A DNA stretch of 54,383 nt, from assembly GCF_028610705.1 (NCBI RefSeq), contig NZ_JAQQWT010000017.1, positions 1 through 54,383 on the forward strand, read 5' to 3'. The stretch's first letter is position 1, and every line of letters begins with the position of its first letter. Shown here in pieces: positions 52,345 through 54,383 of this stretch. The stretch is from Halalkalibacter alkalisediminis (GTDB lineage Bacteria > Bacillota > Bacilli > Bacillales > Bacillaceae_D). The notes beneath the pieces are model-generated. The model had not been told where the DNA came from. It was given only the letters and a program-made list of their open reading frames with translations, and did not search any database. The position numbers were made by a program, and so were the translations under genes.

Positions 52345-52590
52345 TAAAAAAGCGCCTCTGTGCATATAGGATGCACAGAGGCGCGGGTGCGCGGTTCCAC
52401 TCTGTTAAATAGTAGGTTCACTACTAACTCTATAGCCTTTAACGGAGCTAACCGCTTTTTCCTACTAAAAGTTTCAGAAAAAGGCTCAAGGGTGCATGTT
52501 CAAAGTGAGTGACCTAAACCATTCTCAGCCATGATGGTTCTCTCTGAAAGGCTTACTCCTTTTACTTTTCCCTCTCAACGCTTTTTTAGA
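52345..52590 (-). ncRNA. T-box riboswitch, tRNA-Cys specific, controlling cysE-cysS
   Basis: The minus strand carries the T-box sequence AGAGTGGAACCGCG (plus 52390-52403). A perfect 14-bp terminator hairpin GCGCCTCTGTGCAT/ATGCACAGAGGCGC (plus 52352-52384) follows, then TTTTTTATTT. In Stem I the specifier loop GAACATGCAC shows the codon TGC (plus 52494-52496), specifying cysteine. Uncharged tRNA-Cys would stabilise the antiterminator, as established for this family. It begins directly after the gltX stop. Confidence 0.93.
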
Positions 52591-52593
52591 TCT

Positions 52594-54057
52594 TTATGAT
52601 TTATTTAATAATTGTTGCAAACGAGCTGAAACAACGGACTTGCCTAAAAGCTCAATCGAATCGTTAAGATCTCGACCGTGCAACTGTCCGGTTGTCGCAA
52701 CACGGATTGGCATAAATAATTTCTTTCCTTTTTGACCAGTTGCTTTTTGTGTAGCCTTCATCGCTGCTTTAATTGAAGCTGCATTCCATTCTTCTACAGC
52801 TTCAAGCTCTTGAAGAAAATGAGCGAGCACTCCAGGAACTTGCTCTTCATTTAAAACGGTTTCTGCTTCCTCATTATACTCAATTTCTGTCTTAAAGAAA
52901 AGTTCTGTTAACTCAACAATTTCTGCGCCGTACTGCAATTGCTCTTGGTACAAGCCAATAAGCTTCCTAGCCCAAGCTTGCTTTTCTTCTGTCATGTCTT
53001 CTGGAAGTCTTCCGGCTTTCACAAGATGCGGCAAGGCAAGGTCAACGACTGTATCAAGTTCTGCTTTTTGCACATACTGGTTATTCATCCAAGCGAGCTT
53101 ATCGGTATCGAATACAGCCGGAGCTTTAGATACACGCTCTAATGTAAACTGCTCACCTAATTCCTTCATAGAGAAAATTTCTTCTTCGCCAACCGGTGAC
53201 CAACCAAGTAGGGCAAGGAAGTTCACTAATGTCTCTGGAAGATAACCTAACTCTTTATATTGCTCAACGAATTGGATAATGGACTCATCACGCTTACTCA
53301 TCTTTTGGCGGTCTGGATTTAAAATAAGAGATGCATGAGCAAAACGAGGTACATCCCAACCAAACGCTTGATACAGCATTACTTGTCTAGGAGTATTCGA
53401 TAAATGTTCTTCACCTCGAATGACATGAGAGATTTTCATTAAATGATCATCAATGACAACAGCAAAGTTATACATTGGAATCCCATCTTTACGAGCAATG
53501 ACAAAGTCACCAATGCCATCAGATTCAAAGGTTACTTCACCACGAACTGCATCATCAATTTTAATAACTTCTCCTTTAGGTACTCGAAAACGAACAACTG
53601 GCTTAAGGCCTTTTGCTTCATAAACGTTGCGCTGCTCCTCCGTTAAATCGCGATCACGTCCACTATACTGAGGCATTTCACCGCGAGCTTTCTGTTCTTC
53701 ACGCTCAGCCTCAAGCTCCTCTTCAGTCATGTAGCAATAGTAAGCTTTCCCTGACTCAAGCAATTGCTTAATATATTCCTCATAGAGACCCACACGCTCC
53801 ATACAGCTATATGGACCATACTCGCCACCAATATCAATACTTTCATCCCATTCCATACCAAGCCATTTCAAACTATCTAATAGTTTCTCTTGCGCTTGTT
53901 CCACATTACGAGCCTGATCGGTATCTTCAATGCGTAGAATGAATTTACCCCCTTGGCTCTTTGCAAACAAATAATTAAATAGTGCTGAACGAGCACCACC
54001 GATATGTAAATGTCCTGTTGGACTAGGTGCGAACCTAACGCGAACATCACTTCCCAT
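52594..54057 (-). CDS. gltX: glutamyl-tRNA synthetase
   Basis: The 487-residue class I synthetase has the HIGH box [20 protein letters not shown] and the KMSKS box [22 protein letters not shown] and the C-terminal anticodon-binding helical domain are typical of the Gram-positive enzyme. The ATG at 54057 is seven bases from GGAAGGTG; the GTG at 54066 would lie within that site. In B. subtilis this enzyme also charges tRNA-Gln, with later amidation. Confidence 0.97.
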   Translation of the reverse strand: MGSDVRVRFAPSPTGHLHIGGARSALFNYLFAKSQGGKFILRIEDTDQARNVEQAQEKLLDSLKWLGMEWDESIDIGGEYGPYSCMERVGLYEEYIKQLLESGKAYYCYMTEEELEAEREEQKARGEMPQYSGRDRDLTEEQRNVYEAKGLKPVVRFRVPKGEVIKIDDAVRGEVTFESDGIGDFVIARKDGIPMYNFAVVIDDHLMKISHVIRGEEHLSNTPRQVMLYQAFGWDVPRFAHASLILNPDRQKMSKRDESIIQFVEQYKELGYLPETLVNFLALLGWSPVGEEEIFSMKELGEQFTLERVSKAPAVFDTDKLAWMNNQYVQKAELDTVVDLALPHLVKAGRLPEDMTEEKQAWARKLIGLYQEQLQYGAEIVELTELFFKTEIEYNEEAETVLNEEQVPGVLAHFLQELEAVEEWNAASIKAAMKATQKATGQKGKKLFMPIRVATTGQLHGRDLNDSIELLGKSVVSARLQQLLNKS

Positions 54058-54108
54058 ATGTAACACCTTCCGTTTCTAGCATGATTTATGCTTTTTTTCA
54101 CTTAATCT

Positions 54109-54136
54109 ATTTTAGCATTAAGACTTTTTTGGTCAA
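54109..54136 (-). promoter_or_regulatory. sigma-A promoter of gltX
   Basis: On the minus strand, TTGACC (plus 54131-54136), a 16-bp spacer ending in TGC, and TAAAAT (plus 54109-54114), an extended -10. It lies about 52 bp upstream of the start codon. Confidence 0.75.
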
Positions 54137-54168
54137 GTTTTGGTTGATTGTGGAATCATTCTATTATG

Positions 54169-54383
54169 AGCTACTTTCTTACTTTGTCTTTCCTCTGGCC
54201 GTGGCAATGGCTTCGCTTAGCTAGCGCGCCTTTTAAGAGAAACCCGCTCAGAAAGGCTTAAAACATTGGCAGCGGCTACTTTTCCTTGGTTCCGTTTTTT
54301 TTAGTAAGCTACTTTCTTACTTTGTCTTTCCTCTGGCCGTGGCAATGGCTTCGCTTAGCTAGCGCGCCTTTTAAGAGAAACCC
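54169..54383. repeat. 138-bp-period direct repeat upstream of gltX
   Basis: Positions 54169-54245 and 54307-54383 are identical over 77 bp; the second copy is cut by the window edge. Each copy contains AGCTACTTTCTTACTTTGTC, then a GC-richer GGCCGTGGCAATGGC and CTAGCGCGCC. Between them lies a 61-bp unit with GGCAGCGGCTACTTTTCC. No open frame or tRNA-like fold was recognised. It could be a tandem array or two copies of an interspersed element. Confidence 0.9.

Noticed and set aside
52311-52421. N-terminal extension of cysE
   Set aside because: It crosses the T-box terminator hairpin and precedes the best ribosome-binding site.

Overview
The window comes from a low-GC, endospore-forming Firmicute of the Bacillaceae. 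Protein sequences and gene order follow Bacillus subtilis closely, and sporulation and germination genes are present (cwlD, gerD, kbaA, pdaB, sigH). The genus is inference; the sequences would suit an alkaliphilic or halotolerant Bacillus relative. Nearly everything lies on the minus strand, so the biological order runs from the right end of the window to the left.

Right end (about 47.3-54.4 kb): gltX with its own promoter and, upstream, a 138-bp-period direct repeat that runs off the window. A cysteine T-box riboswitch then precedes cysE-cysS-mrnC-rlmB-rae1, followed by sigH with its own sigma-A promoter. Next come rpmG, secE and nusG, which begin the transcription and translation super-cluster.

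Middle (about 14.0-47.3 kb): rplK-rplA, rplJ-rplL behind an L10 leader with attenuator, a 16S methyltransferase (ybxB), rpoB-rpoC, and the str operon (rplGB, rpsL, rpsG, fusA, tuf). The large S10-spc-alpha cluster runs from rpsJ to rplQ and includes secY, adk, map and infA. One gene interrupts this on the opposite strand, an MFS transporter between tuf and rpsJ, sharing a bidirectional terminator with tuf. Several spacers hold strong RNA structures: a three-way junction before rplA, and hairpins before rplK, rpoB, tuf and rpoA.

Left part (0-14 kb): the ECF transporter energizing module (ecfA1-ecfA2-ecfT), truA, and rplM-rpsI behind an L13 leader. An accessory island follows: a promoter with a 21-bp palindromic operator, a small Cys/His-rich frame interrupted near its start, and a dctPQM TRAP uptake system whose dctP is frameshifted in its signal peptide. 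There is also an interspersed-repeat cluster and a possible gene-end remnant. The conserved ybaK-cwlD-salA-gerD-kbaA-pdaB block then leads to a small conserved-looking ORF and the promoters and 5' end of a 16S rRNA gene.

Most of the window is core translation machinery. The unusual material is concentrated in the TRAP island (5.4-9.2 kb), the spacer RNA structures and the repeat at the right edge. No CRISPR array, complete insertion sequence, prophage or tRNA gene was seen.
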